Source: Artemia franciscana
Taxonomy: Eukaryota; Arthropoda; Branchiopoda; Anostraca; Artemiidae
DNA: 64,000 nucleotides
Reading direction: 5' to 3'
NCBI RefSeq assembly: GCF_032884065.1
Contig: NC_088880.1
Span: 32,701,298-32,765,297, forward strand
Shown here: one piece after another, positions 48,271 to 60,049 of the stretch
Layout of the letters: every line of letters starts with the position of its first letter
Position numbering within the stretch: the first letter of the stretch is position 1
Program-made: the position numbers and the translations under genes
Notes under the pieces: model-generated
Seen by the model: the letters and a program-made list of their open reading frames with translations, nothing else
The model's database searches: none
Told to the model about the DNA's origin: nothing

Positions 48271-48386
48271 ATAGCAAAATCATTTTAGAATCGCTAGGAC
48301 TGAGCACGAGCGTTTTTCAAATAATAACTTTATTTTCGTATAATTTGCTCTGGTGGAAATTCGTTTTGACCTTGAAAAGATCCTTG

Positions 48387-48974
48387 GGTAATTGTTTAGT
48401 TTTGTCACATGCTGTCTAAACTAGAAACTACTCTACGAAGCAGCATAGTTTCCATACTACAGAACTTAGAATTGCTAATTCTAGAAGCGCACCCATTTCT
48501 GGTTGACCCTCCCCCTCCATGGGGCAAACTAAAATTGCGTAAAGTGGGCTTGCATACAGATAACATTACCTATAGAGCGATGCGTATTAGTCCATGAGCC
48601 CCGCAGGCAGCGGGGCTCACAGACTAGTACACTTCGCTCTGTAGATAATGTTACTTGTAGACAAAATCGGACGTTTGTTTATTTCAGGAACAACTGGCTA
48701 GTTTAAACTGAAAAGTGAAAGTGAACCATCTTGGACATTAGGAATCAGTTTTTAAAATATGGGTTCATTCATATTATACAACCCAACTTTTCCCTCGGCT
48801 TCAAAACCCTGCTCACTTTACGCATTTTTAGTTTGCCCCATGGAGGAGGAGGGTCAACCAGAAATGGATGCGCTCTAGAACTAGCATTTCTAAGTGCTAT
48901 AGTATGGAAACTATTCTGCTTCGCAGCATTGTTTCCACTTTAGACAGCTTGTGACGAAACTAAACAATTACCGG
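48387..48974. mobile_element. Foldback element just upstream of the third sHSP gene
   Basis: Arms of about 165 bp (48387-48556 and 48808-48974) are reverse complements with scattered differences: AATTGTTTAGTTTTGTCACA pairs with TGTGACGAAACTAAACAATT, and GGTTGACCCTCCCCCTCCAT with ATGGAGGAGGAGGGTCAACC. Between them is a second hairpin (48560-48655) centred on GAGCCCCGC-AGGCA-GCGGGGCTC. No coding sequence. It ends 150 bases before the splice acceptor of the sHSP gene. Confidence 0.8.
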
Positions 48975-49128
48975 CCCTTGTTACTATGAATTTTCCTCTT
49001 TGCTGGGGTTTTTTATGGCTACTATTTTCTGTAGTTTCCCCTTTTAATGTTAACATACTCTTGTTAACTTAAAACTATTGTAGTGAATGCACTTTCTGTT
49101 CTATTTCATAATTATTTCTCTTGTATAG

Positions 49129-49137
49129 ATTCCCAAT
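49129..49137 (+). promoter_or_regulatory. 5' UTR splice acceptor and end of leader, third sHSP gene
   Basis: TTTCTCTTGTATAG is followed by nine bases and the ATG, paralleling the second gene. The leader exon and promoter are upstream and unplaced. Confidence 0.55.
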
Positions 49138-49259
49138 ATGACAGTTGAACCTTGGGGTAACCGCTGGACTGAGCCATGGGATTACTCACTTGCTGATCCC
49201 TGGACTGATCGCTGGGTAGATCCATGGACTGATCCTTATTCAGAGGACCTGTATTATAA
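49138..49259 (+). CDS. Third sHSP gene, coding exon 1: Trp-rich N-terminal domain
   Basis: Forty residues plus two bases of a split Lys codon, ending at GTAAGT. Like its paralogue at 23356 it is a Trp/Asp/Pro-rich domain, here with a clearer repeat: RWTEPW, then DPWTDRWVDPWTDPY. The nucleotide sequence repeats TGGACTGATC and GATCCATGGACTGATCC, showing that the domain grew by short internal duplication. Same coding length and phase as exon 1 of the second gene. The complete gene encodes 185 residues; ArHsp21 of Artemia is the obvious candidate, but the length I recall for ArHsp21 (181) does not match exactly, so I leave the symbol blank. Confidence 0.85.
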
Positions 49260-51489
49260 GTAAGTTTGTCTACTGACTTTTACTTCAAACTATATAAACG
49301 AGATGAGTATTGTACAGTGGGACGCTAAGGCAAAACAAGTATTAGTCTTTATTTTTCAGTTTTGGAGTCTTAATAGTGGGGAAATGTAGTCTACCCGTAA
49401 TAGAAATATAAAAAAAATGGTAAACCCGGCGCTGAGCCTTCAATAATCTGCTAGTGATTTATATATGAAAACTCAAATTTTGAAAAAATCCCAAAATATT
49501 TTAAAACAATAATATTTATATTTAATATGCTATTGCGGGGAATTTTCCTGCTACATGTTTTTCCAAAGATCCCAAAGTCCACGGGGAAAATTCTAAGGAA
49601 TGCCAGCTTTCGATATTAGACACAATATTAAAGGACCCAAGTCACTACAATATATTATAGTGACCACAATGTAATATATTACATTACGTCCATCCGTTAA
49701 ATCATAGAGAAATTCACTAGGAATTACGAGACAAGTCAGATTTCTTGTGGGTATACCAATTACAAAGCTTAGGACATGTCGTTAAGGCTGAATGGCATTT
49801 TATTTAAATCTGCAGTAGATGTAGTTCTGCAACCTATCTATGAAAAAAAGATGCGTGAAGATCCTTTAAAATGATATATTAAGATTTCTTAAAATTGCGT
49901 AATGGTAATGGTAATGGTAATGGTAATTTATAAAGATTATTCACGCATTTGTTTTGTCTCTATGCTTGTGGATTTTTTTTTTTGCATCAATTAAAAAAAA
50001 AAAAAAAAACAATTCCAAAAAGTTGTTTTTGAAATAAAAGTAAACAGCCATATTTAAAAGCTTAAAACCGAGTAGAAATACAGTCATATAATAGTTCAAA
50101 CTGAAAACGAACAGAAAATATATTGAATAAATACATATACCCAACATGAACACAAATTGAAATGAATTATTACATCAAAGATATTGCTGCTATAAATGAA
50201 TACACGAATCCTCAAACGAACAAAAACTAAAATTGATAATCATACCAAACTTAATACCAACAAAAAACTACACAAATAAGATCAGAGTTACTAACCCCCT
50301 CCCTAAACATTCTACAGACCAGAGAATGATTTATGCTTTACTGATAAACGATCGAATTTTACGTAACCTCACTGATAAGGTTATAGAAAATAATGTCACA
50401 AAGCTAATCAAGTGGAATGGGGTGGAAGCTCCGCATTTACCGTGGAAGCATTTCAAATATTATCTACATATTGAATTCATATGCTCGGTGGATACTTGCT
50501 CAAGAGAAGGAGAATTGTTTCAGTTTTTGTCCACGTGAAAAAATTTCCTGGGGTGCCCTTTTATTTTAAAGGCTGCAAACGGGGTTTCTCCATCTTGGAC
50601 TTTTGTCTTTTGTGACGATTACTTTCTAATTACGAATAAATTAACGTTCAAACGGGGACAAGTCTATTTATTAGACAGTGAAAACAGATACAAAAGTTTG
50701 GATACTTTGATCACATATAAAACCATCGTCATCACACAGAAATACTAAAGCTTTAAAAATAAAACTAACATTTTTATACAGAACAAAAGAATAACTTTAT
50801 CCAAAGTCTTGAGTTGTTAATTTTCTTTTTTAATATTGCCTAAATGTAAGTTGAATTTCTAATGAAGCTGGCAAAATCTTCCTCTTCTTCTAATTGCAAA
50901 GAAATGATGTTGAATTTATATTTATATACTTGATTGGTCACATTTACCCATATATACGACGTATTTTTGACGTAATACCTTAAATTAAGTATTTTTTTTC
51001 CAAGACCACACTGCCTTTCTATCACGAACAACTAAACGTTGCTACTGTGATATTTTATACAAAAAAAGCGTTACACCAAAGGACAAACCCTGCCAAAAGA
51101 CAAATAGTAAAATTGTGATGTGTTATCTTTTATGTCTTAGATGTATATAAGTAACGGAGATAAAAGCTTGATCTTCTTGGGGCGTCATTTAGGCTTCACA
51201 TCCATTCCTAAAAGATTCATAGACCTACTCAAATATCTTCCAAGATAGCAAAAATCTATCATCTATTTTACTGTATTTTCTCATATGCTCAATTCAAGAT
51301 TAAATAATAGATTCATTATTTTAGTAATTTTGGTTTGGCTATCCAAAAAAGGAAAGTGCCACCCGTCCAATATAAGGTCATATGTGGGCATATATGTTCA
51401 ATGCACTCCTAAGCTATTGGACCATGCATTATGAATCTTGGGAATCCAATCTATGAATCTATACTTAATACTACAAGAAACCAGCTGAT

Positions 51490-53467
51490 GGCTTTTTATG
51501 GCACTTGGTATTAACCAAGTGCCATATAGCAATCGCTAATTCTGTTGGTCTGTCTGTCGGTCTGTCGGTCCCGATTTTGCTACTTTAGGCCCTTCCAGGA
51601 AAGCTAGGACGATGAAATTTGGCAGGCGTATCAGGGACCGGACCAGATTAAATTAGAAATAGTTGTTTACCCGATTTGACCATCTGTGGGGGAGTGGGGG
51701 GCCGGTTAATTCGAAAAAAATGGAAAAAATGAAGTATTTTTAACTTACGAACGGTTGATCAGATCTTAATGAAATTTGATGTTTGGAAGGATATCATGTC
51801 TCAGAGCTATTATTTTAAATCCGGACCGGATCTGGTGACATTGGGGGGAGTTGGGAGGGGGAAGCCTAAAATCTTGGAAAACACTTAGAGTGAAGGGATC
51901 GGGATGAAACTTTGTGGGAAAAATAAGCACAAGTCCTATATACAGGATTGACCTAACCGGAACGGATCCGCTCTCTTTGTGGTAGTTTGGGGGGGTGTTA
52001 ATTCAAGCAGAAGTCTTAGATACATGATTGACATAATTGGAACGGATCCGCTCTATTGGGGGGGGGGGTTAATTCTGAAAAATTAGACAAAATGACGTAT
52101 TTTTAACTTACGAAGGAGTGATCGGATCTTCATGAAACTTCATATTTAGAAGCACCTCGTAACTCAGATCTCTTATTTTAAATCTCAACTGGATCCAGCG
52201 TCATTGGGGGGGGGGCAGTTGGGGGGACCTGAAATCTTAGAAAATATTGAAAGAGGAGAGATCAGGATGAAACTGGATGGGTAGAATAAAAAATGGTCTA
52301 AGATACGTGGCTGACATAACCGGACCGAACCTGCTCTCTTTGGTCGAGTTGGGGGGGGGGGGTAATCCGGAAAAATGAGGTATTTGTAACTTACGAACGG
52401 GTCACCAGATCTTAATGAAATTTGATATTTAGAAGGATCTTGTGCTTTAAAGCTGTAACTTTAAATTCCGACCAGATCTTGTGACATTGGGGGGAGTAGG
52501 AGGGGGATACCGGAATTCGTGGAAAACTGTGAAAATTGGGGTATTTTTATCTTACGAATAGGTGATCGGATCTTAATGAAACTTGATATATATAGAAGGA
52601 TCTTATGTCTCAGATGCTCCATTTTCGACTCGAATTGGATTCGGGGACATAAGGGGTTGGAGGAGGGAAACAGAAATCTTGGAAAACGCATAGAGTGGAG
52701 AGATCGGGATGAAACTTGATGGGAAGAATAAGCACAATTTCTAGATACGTGATTGACATAATTGAAATGGATTCATTCTCTTTGGAGGAGCTGGGGGGTG
52801 TTAATTTGGAAAAATTAGAAAAATTGAGGTATTTGTAACTTAAGAACGGGTGACCGGATCTTAATGAAATTTTATATTTAGAAGGAATTCATGACTCAGA
52901 GATCTTATTTCAAATCCCGACCAGATCTGTTGACATTGGGGGGAGTTGGAGGGAGAAACCTTGGAAAATGCTTGGAGTGGAGGAATTGGGCTGAAGCTTG
53001 GTGGATAGAATGAGCCAATGTCCTTGATACGTGATTGTCATAACCGTACTGGATTCGCTCTCTTTGAGGGAGTTGGGGAGAGGGGTTCAGTGATTGGCGA
53101 GTTTGGTGCTTCTGGACGTGCTAGGACGATGAAAATTGGTAGGCGTGTCAGGGAGCTACACAAATTGACTTGATAAAGTCATTTTCCCAAATTCGACCTT
53201 CTGGGGGGCTAAAGGGAGAGGAAAAATTAGAAAAAATGAGGTATTTATAACTTACGAGTGGGTGATCGGATCTTAATGATTTTTGATATTTAGAAGGACA
53301 TCGTGACTCAGAACTCTTATTTTAAATCCTGACCGGTATTAAGCTCTGATCTTCCTTTTCAATCAATTTATTGATTCTTAGAATTTTTGGAGCTCATACC
53401 ATATGAGCTCTTGGCTCTTAGCTCTTCTGGTCTCGTCACAAGTGCCATATGAGCTCTTAGCTCTGGT
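51490..53467 (+). mobile_element. Helentron-like non-autonomous element, copy 5
   Basis: A complete left end (TTTATGGCACTTGGTATTAA, CCAAGTGCCATATAGC) with GTCTGTCTGTCGGTCTGTC, about six internal ~280-bp units, and a right end CCGGTATTAAGC...CACAAGTGCCATATGAGCTC. The left hairpin CACTTGGT-ATTA-ACCAAGTG is perfect (8 bp arms). It lies inside intron 1 of the sHSP gene, same orientation. Confidence 0.7.
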
Positions 53468-53720
53468 GTTTTCCCCTATTTTCTAAAATAAGGCAAATTT
53501 TCTCAGGCTCGTGACTTTTGATTAGTAGACTAAACTTGACAAAACTTATATATTTAAAATCAACCTTAAAATGCAATTCTTTTGATGTAGCTATTGGTAT
53601 CAAAATTCCGTTTTTTAGAGTTTTGGTTACTATTGAGCCGGGTCGCTCCTTATTACAGTTCGTTGCCACGAACTGTCTGACAGTTCGTTACCACGAAGTG
53701 TTTCATAGCATTCTTTTACG
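53468..53720 (-). repeat. Family A end fragment (inverted)
   Basis: Reverse-complement left end of family A: TTTTGGTTACTATTGAGCCG, GGTCGCTCCTTA and CAGTTCGTTGCCACGAACTG, abutting the Helentron-like element. The hairpin motif is present twice (53658 and 53681). A similar fragment is at 56400-56540. Confidence 0.65.
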
Positions 53721-54392
53721 CTTGAACTTGATTTGTTGGAGTCCACTTTATGAAAGTTTCTGGACTTTTTCGATTTTACGATATTATATGACTGTACGAT
53801 AACATATTCAAATCACAGTCGCAACATATTCATTAATACAAATCAAAGGTAACTAGACGCAAGACCATGAATATGAAGCAGGTCCTTCGATTTCCAGCCA
53901 TGTGTTCGTACCTTTTTGACGGACCATAGAAGATGTTATTTCACCTATCCCTTTTGTCTCACGTGACTTAGTCAACATTTCGATATTATATGACTGTGAC
54001 GATATTATATGACTGTACGATATATTATATGACTGGGTATACCGTGCAATGCGGCTGTGATAATTAAAAGGGCGACAAATCATTTTAACTTTTCAGGAGA
54101 GCCAACAAATGGAAAAAAGTTTGGTCAATGTTCCTATTGCCTAAACAATTGTTTAAGGTCATGAAACTATTGTTAATAGATGCATTTTGACTTTTGGAAC
54201 ATTTTTTTTCTCTTGCAAAACTACCGCAAACTCACCGTTATGGAGTTATTCCGGCCCAAATATCCTGTATTTACATTTACACATATAGAATTGCAATCAT
54301 TTCCGTTTTCGTTGATCGGATATTTGAAATCGCGAATCTGTAATAGTTTAGAAACAAATTGGGACTATATATTTGCACATCAGGGGGGTGGG

Positions 54393-54461
54393 GGTAAAGC
54401 AGAGCATATATTAAATACATAAACTAACCATTGCTGTATTTAATATATGCTATGCTTTACC
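54393..54461. ncRNA. 27-bp-stem hairpin, possible small-RNA precursor or MITE
   Basis: GGTAAAGCAGAGCATATATT-AAATACA (54393-54419) pairs with 54435-54461 over 27 positions with one mismatch, around a 15-base loop. The size resembles a pre-miRNA, but the near-perfect pairing and the repeat right after it (AAGTTTCATTTTCCTAACCT family) also fit a miniature inverted-repeat transposon. It lies in an sHSP intron, sense strand. Confidence 0.3.
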
Positions 54462-54534
54462 GAAAGTTTCATTTTCCTAACCTAAACCATTTCTGAGATA
54501 GCAAGAAGTCAATTAACTAGAATTTTACCTTATT

Positions 54535-55295
54535 CTGTCATTCTGAATTGCAACAAGACTTGATAACAAAAAAAGGTATATATGCCACTTATAGCCATAT
54601 GTCTCTTTATCTTCGCAACGGTACAAGATAGGACAATTCTGACTGCACCATTTTATTGTTCTTGCTTATTTTACCCAAGACATATACATAATTAATTTAT
54701 GATCAAAATAGCATATGTTGTCCTTTTATTTATTACATCCAAATTAATGTGTCAAACAAATTGACTTTTTTGCTGATCCCGGATTTATAAAATTCATTAA
54801 GTTTATTGTTACCCATTAAAAGCTACGAGTCGGGGAGAATTTGCCTAATTTTTGAAAAAGGAGGAAAACACTCCCATAAGTCAAGCGATAAGGATGAAGC
54901 AAATGGAGATAAAGGGAACGTATTCTAAACCAACGTTTAATGCTCTTCTCAATGGGACAAATTAAATTCGTGTATTCTGAGCAAATTCAAAACTATTCCA
55001 ATTAATGGCGTATGTCTCCTTTTTCCTCGACAAAAAAAAGACTAATTCCAGGTCCCCATGTTATATTTCCATAAGATAATCCTGTTCTGTCTTTCTGAAT
55101 TGCAGCAAGACCTGATAATAAGTGAAATAAGCTGCTTAGTGGCCGCGTATGTCTTCTTTTATCTTCGTAACGACACGAAATAACTGCATTATTCGATTCC
55201 TTGTGCTACGTTTACCCACGATACATACATAACTCATCTTCTACCAAAATAGCATGTGTCAGCCTTTTAATTATCACATCCGAACAATTAAGGCT
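54535..55295. repeat. Diverged ~220-bp direct duplication
   Basis: 54535-54760 and 55078-55295 align in order: TCTTTCTGAATTGCA-CAAGAC, TATCTTCG-AACG-CAC, ACCCA-GA-ACATACATAA and CAAAATAGCAT-TGTT. The second copy is more diverged. Function unknown. Confidence 0.65.
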
Positions 55296-55587
55296 AAGTT
55301 AACTAATATAGGCTAGTGGAGCAAGCTTATTCCCTAATATACTTGATTGTGCCCTTTTCAATTTTTTTTCTGTTTTGCCTACTCTGAAGCAAAAGTAAAT
55401 GCAGTGATTATGAAAAAGATACTTAAATTTCCCAATTAACTATGATTTTGTTGAGTGGCGTTGAATACATTTTTTTAACAAGGTTTAAAAAAACAAGTTT
55501 TTTCTTATCTGTTTTCCGTCCTAAGGTGTGTGCTTAAGAAGTCTTCAAATTAACAGACTGGTCAGATTTTTCATTGATTTCTTGTAG

Positions 55588-55842
55588 ACCTTACGGGGTA
55601 CCTCGAAGACGCCGTCATCATCATGCAAGAAGAAGAATTAGGACGATTCCAGGGGTTTTTCAGAAGGCTGGAAAAGATGTTATGACCAAAGAAGATGATA
55701 AGGATTGGATAGTCCGAGTTGACTTGCCTGGCTTTCGGGCAAGTGAAATAACAGTGAGAAGTACCGAAAAGGAAATTATTGTGCATGCTGTACACAAAGA
55801 ACGTCCAGAATTCGAAGGTGACGAGGGATATGTTTCTCGAGA
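55588..55842 (+). CDS. Third sHSP gene, coding exon 2: alpha-crystallin core
   Basis: 255 bases, in frame from the split Lys codon to GA|GTAAG. It encodes a basic linker (PRRRRHHHARRR) and the first two thirds of the alpha-crystallin domain: KEDDKDWIVRVDLPGF, RASEITV, STEKEIIVHAVHKERPEFEG and GYVSRE. The HxVHKERPE stretch corresponds to the dimerisation loop region of metazoan sHSPs. Over the 56 residues from DV to SRE about 70% are identical to the second gene, which needs one more base to be in frame; this copy serves as the intact reference. Splice sites are canonical. Confidence 0.92.
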
Positions 55843-57184
55843 GTAAGAAATGTTTCTTTTTATTTTCCTCTTTCATATAATACTTCATAAAAATTAGTTC
55901 CAGAACAGTTTAGTCTGAAAACCTTGGATTTATCTTAGATTTCTTAATAAAAATATGAGAAATCCTTAAATGCCACATTTAGTGAGAACCTAATACCATT
56001 TCTGGAGTATATACTAAATATGTTTTCACATTTTACTTCTATAGGCTACTGTAATATTATTTTTAGAGCTTTAGCTACTTGGTTCGAGACCCTCAAATGT
56101 GAAATTTTATTGAAATTAAGCGCTATTTCTGAAATCACACTTAGTGTGATTTGATCTAAGTCAGTGAAGCTGTAATCTTAACAAGTAAACTGCAAAAAGC
56201 GTAAACTTAAAAAGTAAACCTTAAAAGTAAACTAAAAGTAAACTACTTTCATGGATTAACCTTTGATCGTTGAAAACAAGTTCCCTAAATACTGAATGGG
56301 GGATTATAAGTCAAAAGAGACACAAAATGTCTATAAAAGCAGTGATGGGAATAGTAAGGGGGAAATGAATGAGCTTTCGAATACAGATGGATCTTGTAAT
56401 CCATATATTTAAAATCAGCATTAAAATGCGATCCTTTTGATATAGCTATTGATATCAAAATTCAATTTTTTTAGAGTTTTGGTTACTATTGAGCCGGGTC
56501 GCTCAGTTCGTTACCACGAACTGTTTGATAACGTGGCTTGTTATCCATACTCGCTATTCATTGACTTAACTGATTCAAATTATGCTGATTCAAAATGTTA
56601 TAGCCTCTTTTTGAAGTTTCGCGGCTTAACATCTATTGTTCAATCGCAAATCATTATACTGATTCAAATGTTATAGCCTTTTTATGAAGTTTCGCGGCTT
56701 AACATCTTTTTTTCAATCGCAAATCTAGAACCTCAGAAGTATCTAGAACCTCAGAAGATGTCAAAAACCGATAACCAAAGCTGAAATTGGCTTTAGCAAT
56801 GACGAATCGTCTTCAAAGTTGACCTCCAGTTATAGCGGTGTTTGGGGAGATTTTGTTTAAAAGCTCGAATGGAGCATACTGGAAAGTTACTGGAAAGTTA
56901 TTTGGAGTTAATAATTATGATACTTCACCTTCACAAAAGCTGAAATTAGTTTAAAAAAAAGTTCATGTGTAGCGTTTTTTGAAAGATCAATATTTGAGTT
57001 TCTTTTTAATGTGCTAAAAAGAAAACTGAGATAAATTCTAGTCGTGAAATAACCGATTCATACACATCTAGACCGTGAAGTAATTTCGAGTAAACTCTAA
57101 AAAGGTATTTGTCTCACAAGGAAACTAATCAGTGAACTCTACATTTCTTTTGTTTGTCGCGTCTTCTCCTCTCTATTAAACATG

Positions 57185-57680
57185 AAGCTTTTTCACTAAT
57201 ATTCCTAGCTTCAGTCTTAAGTTTGTTCCCTAAGATACCATCAGCAACTTCACAAATTGTTTTTTCTAAAATTATTCCAACCATCTTCCGCGTTGTCAAA
57301 TTTTAAACTCTCAAGTTTAGTATTCAACTGTTCCTGGAAATTTTCTCTCAACTTCTCATCCTGGAGTCTAACAACATCATAGCTTCCTGAGAGGTAGCTA
57401 TCCTTCCAAAATTTCAGGTTTAAATTGAACCTATACGCTACTAGATGGTGATCTTTACTTTTAACATCAATAGCAGCACTCCTATATACCCTAGTATCTT
57501 GTATTGATCCTGACAGTCTTCGGTTTAATATACAATAATCTACAAGGTTTGCTATCTTACCTCACGTGAATACCATGCTAACTTATGGGCTATTTTATGA
57601 CCAAACACTGTATTGGTTATAACTAGATTGTTATACCTACAAAAAAATGTGTTGGACCGTTGTCCAACACAACCTCTTTC
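57185..57680 (-). pseudogene. RTE-type LINE endonuclease remnant (minus strand)
   Basis: Minus-strand translation gives RYNNLVITNTVFGHKIAHKL-AW, later DVKSKDHHLVAYRFNLNLKF, WKDSYLSGSYDVVRL and KLRENFQEQLNTKLESLKFD. This is the end of the RTE endonuclease (SDHxLV-like position here KDHHLV) and the linker to the reverse transcriptase. It parallels the remnant at 1595-2268 closely (LKLKFWKGNYLPGSYD there). Several stops are present. Confidence 0.7.
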
Positions 57681-57699
57681 ATCAGAGTAAATGTATGCA

Positions 57700-59000
57700 A
57701 ACTCTAGCATTGAACTGTACTCATTACATTGTGTACAAAGTTGTTCGTGACTCAAGTTCCCTCGTAAGTTTAAACCAACAAATTTATTTGGGTCAGCGTA
57801 AATTCCTGCTTTCAGCTTTCAATCAGGCTACAAGGAAACCATATGGGTATATTGACCTTATTCAAAATACACCAGAACAACTACGTTTAGTTAGTAATAT
57901 ATTTGATCTTGAAATAACAGTATATCTGCCGGTGGGTGATAGGAAAAGTTATTAGTTGAAACTATGAGGTTGGAGAAGTTACATAACAATAGATACTTGT
58001 TCTCTGTTTTAAGTAGTTCAAAACCACGACTTAGGAAGGCCATACTGAACAATGTATATCGGGGATCTATTAGTCATTTCTGAGTTGTGTTTCAATTTAA
58101 CTGCAGGCAACGTTGAACTACCAGATAATATTAAGAAGCAGACTAAACGATATCAATCCATTGTTCATGCCCTGTCCAACTGGAAACACGGTCAAAAACA
58201 GAAAAAAAAACATTCAATTCAGGCTGGGGATGGTTTTTTCACAGTTTTGTTGCCAACAATTTTGATCTTTTTAGCAATCTTCTTCCTGCATCTCAATCAT
58301 AATAATTGAAAATATGGCTAACCCATGTAAATTTACTGCAATTGATGAGGTTCTATCTCCACTGCAAACTTTTGAGGGTGATCTTATAGATTTCCTTATT
58401 TATAGTAGCATACCTGATGATCCGAAATTTAATTTTTCAAATGGTGCTTGGTCGTGTTGATAAACAAAAACCATATCAAATTAAACCCATCAGTGCTGTG
58501 TGTTGTCATTGTCGTTATTATCACCACTGGAATGTAAAAAAAAATCAACAATATTAGATTTATTACCAGTTTCCTATCGCGAGCAGAAGATTGTTAAATT
58601 ATTTGAATGAAAGCAGGGATTTTAAAAACAAGTACGCCTAAATCAAATTACAACAACAACAGTATCGCCAACAATTCAACTTTACAGGGTATGAAAAAGT
58701 CTTTTCACCACCACTACCTCTGTTAGTACATAAAATGGCAGCGGTAGATGAGGTGGTAGTACATATTTACTTGCAAAATGGATGAAACTCTAAAACGTAT
58801 CTATGCAAATGCTGGTGAGATGGGGAGTCTTAGTGACCCCCTCACACTTGCACAAGTCTCTAATGTCCAGCAGAGTATAGCAAACGAATACCTTCCAAAC
58901 AAACCCAGCTATGCTCTTCATCGGAATTCGAGACTTCGTAGTGATCTATATCGAAAAACTAAGGCCTTTAACCCCTGCAGGTCAATTGAATGTTCTAGAT
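57700..59000 (+). pseudogene. Polinton/Maverick-like remnant (structural ORF and integrase N-terminus)
   Basis: Three degraded coding pieces in one orientation. 57740-57955: YLGQRKFLLSAFNQATRKPY, GYIDL. 58020-58308: NLTAGNVELPDNIKKQTKRY then a Lys-rich stretch and a hydrophobic segment (FFTVLLPTILIFLAIFFL), the layout of a small protein common in arthropod Polinton-type elements. 58540-59000: PPLPLLVHKMAAVDEVV, then MDETLKRIYANAGEMGSLSD and YALHRNSRLRSD, resembling the N-terminus of Polinton integrases. Frames are broken between and within the pieces. The family call is from pattern memory and is moderate. Confidence 0.45.
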
Positions 59001-59284
59001 AAAATTTTTAGCAAAATGTGTGAATTTTTAGAAGTTTTAGGGGTTCAGTGTGCAAAAATAGGTTTGAAAAATTGATATTAAGAAGACTTAGACCAAGAAT
59101 AAGAGAGGGTGAATAGGTGATGTTGGGTAAAGAAACCGATCAAGATTATAGTTTTACTCACCTAGGTAGTAGACCTAGTAATATCAACTTATTAGTAAAG
59201 TTGATGGATGAAGTGAAGATGTAAAAATAATGTTGTCAAGGCCCAGCTTTTTTTTTCTTTTTTTTTACAGTTGAAAAAAGTTTG

Positions 59285-60010
59285 GAAGAATCGGACGATA
59301 AATCTGGGACACCAATGCTAGAATATTGGAAGCTAGGGTAATGACACTGGTCAAGTATTGGTCTGAAACTTTGCCACCTCTGAAGGTAGAGAAAGATTTG
59401 TTAAATCTTTTCGAGAGAAATTGCTTATGGATAAACAGGTTCTACAAAAAAAAACGTAGTTCTACCATAAATTATTAAAGCCCTTACAGATTTCTCACTT
59501 TAATGGTTTTGCAAACTTCAAAAGCGATCATATTAAATGATTTAGATTCCCAAGGATTGATGATATGAAATAATAATTGCGCGGGTGGAGCGTTATCCAA
59601 TCTAAGCGTGAGCAGAGCAGTTATAAAATCCAATGACACTGCGTGAGAGGGCGAGTTTTGTTAGATAGTTAATGTAATTGAATAATACTTCGGTATATGT
59701 ATTTTGCCAAGAGTGATATGTCTGGTGAAACCTAATCGATAATGTGTCCCGCTTTTTAGGGCTTTTGTGGTAGAATAGTTGAAAAGGCTAGGACACATTT
59801 TACTGATAAAGGATGGAAAATTGCCAGGGATTCTTCGTTTTCGGTATCTATTAGTGGCCGAATGAAAAGAACGTCCCTGAATGAGTTGGAAAGAGATTAT
59901 AAGGAAGGATTTAAAGAAAATTGGAACTTCTTGGGAGGATAGAAAAAAAAAACTGGAATAGATTGGGATGGAGGAGGAGCGTGCTTATCTCTGGTCTCAG
60001 GCGGATTAAA
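59285..60010 (+). pseudogene. RTE-type LINE reverse transcriptase C-terminal remnant
   Basis: Frame-broken text includes KVEKDLLNLFERNCL, then KARTHFTDKGWKIARDS in one frame and MSWKEII / KDLKKIGTSWED in others, ending near a GGAGGAGCGTG block (WRRSVR-like). The order matches the fragment at 62090-62590, which is better preserved. Confidence 0.6.
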
Positions 60011-60049
60011 AGGTTAAAAAAAAAAGGTAAAGGATACGGCATTAGACTT

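Larger units (their letters stand above)
49260..55587 (+). other. Intron 1 of the third sHSP gene
   Basis: A 6.3 kb GT-AG intron (GTAAGT to TTCTTGTAG). It holds a GGTAAT microsatellite (49900-49926), a family C copy (49985-50420), a Helentron-like element (51490-53467), family A fragments, a miRNA-like hairpin (54393-54461) and a diverged duplication (54535-55295). I recognise no gene in 49270-49900 or 50530-51490. Confidence 0.75.

Noticed and set aside
50233-50538. 101-residue frame as a gene
   Set aside because: It lies in a family C repeat within the sHSP intron and resembles no protein I know.
55571-55888. Minus-strand frame opposite the third sHSP exon 2
   Set aside because: It is antisense to a well-supported coding exon and has no recognisable protein content.
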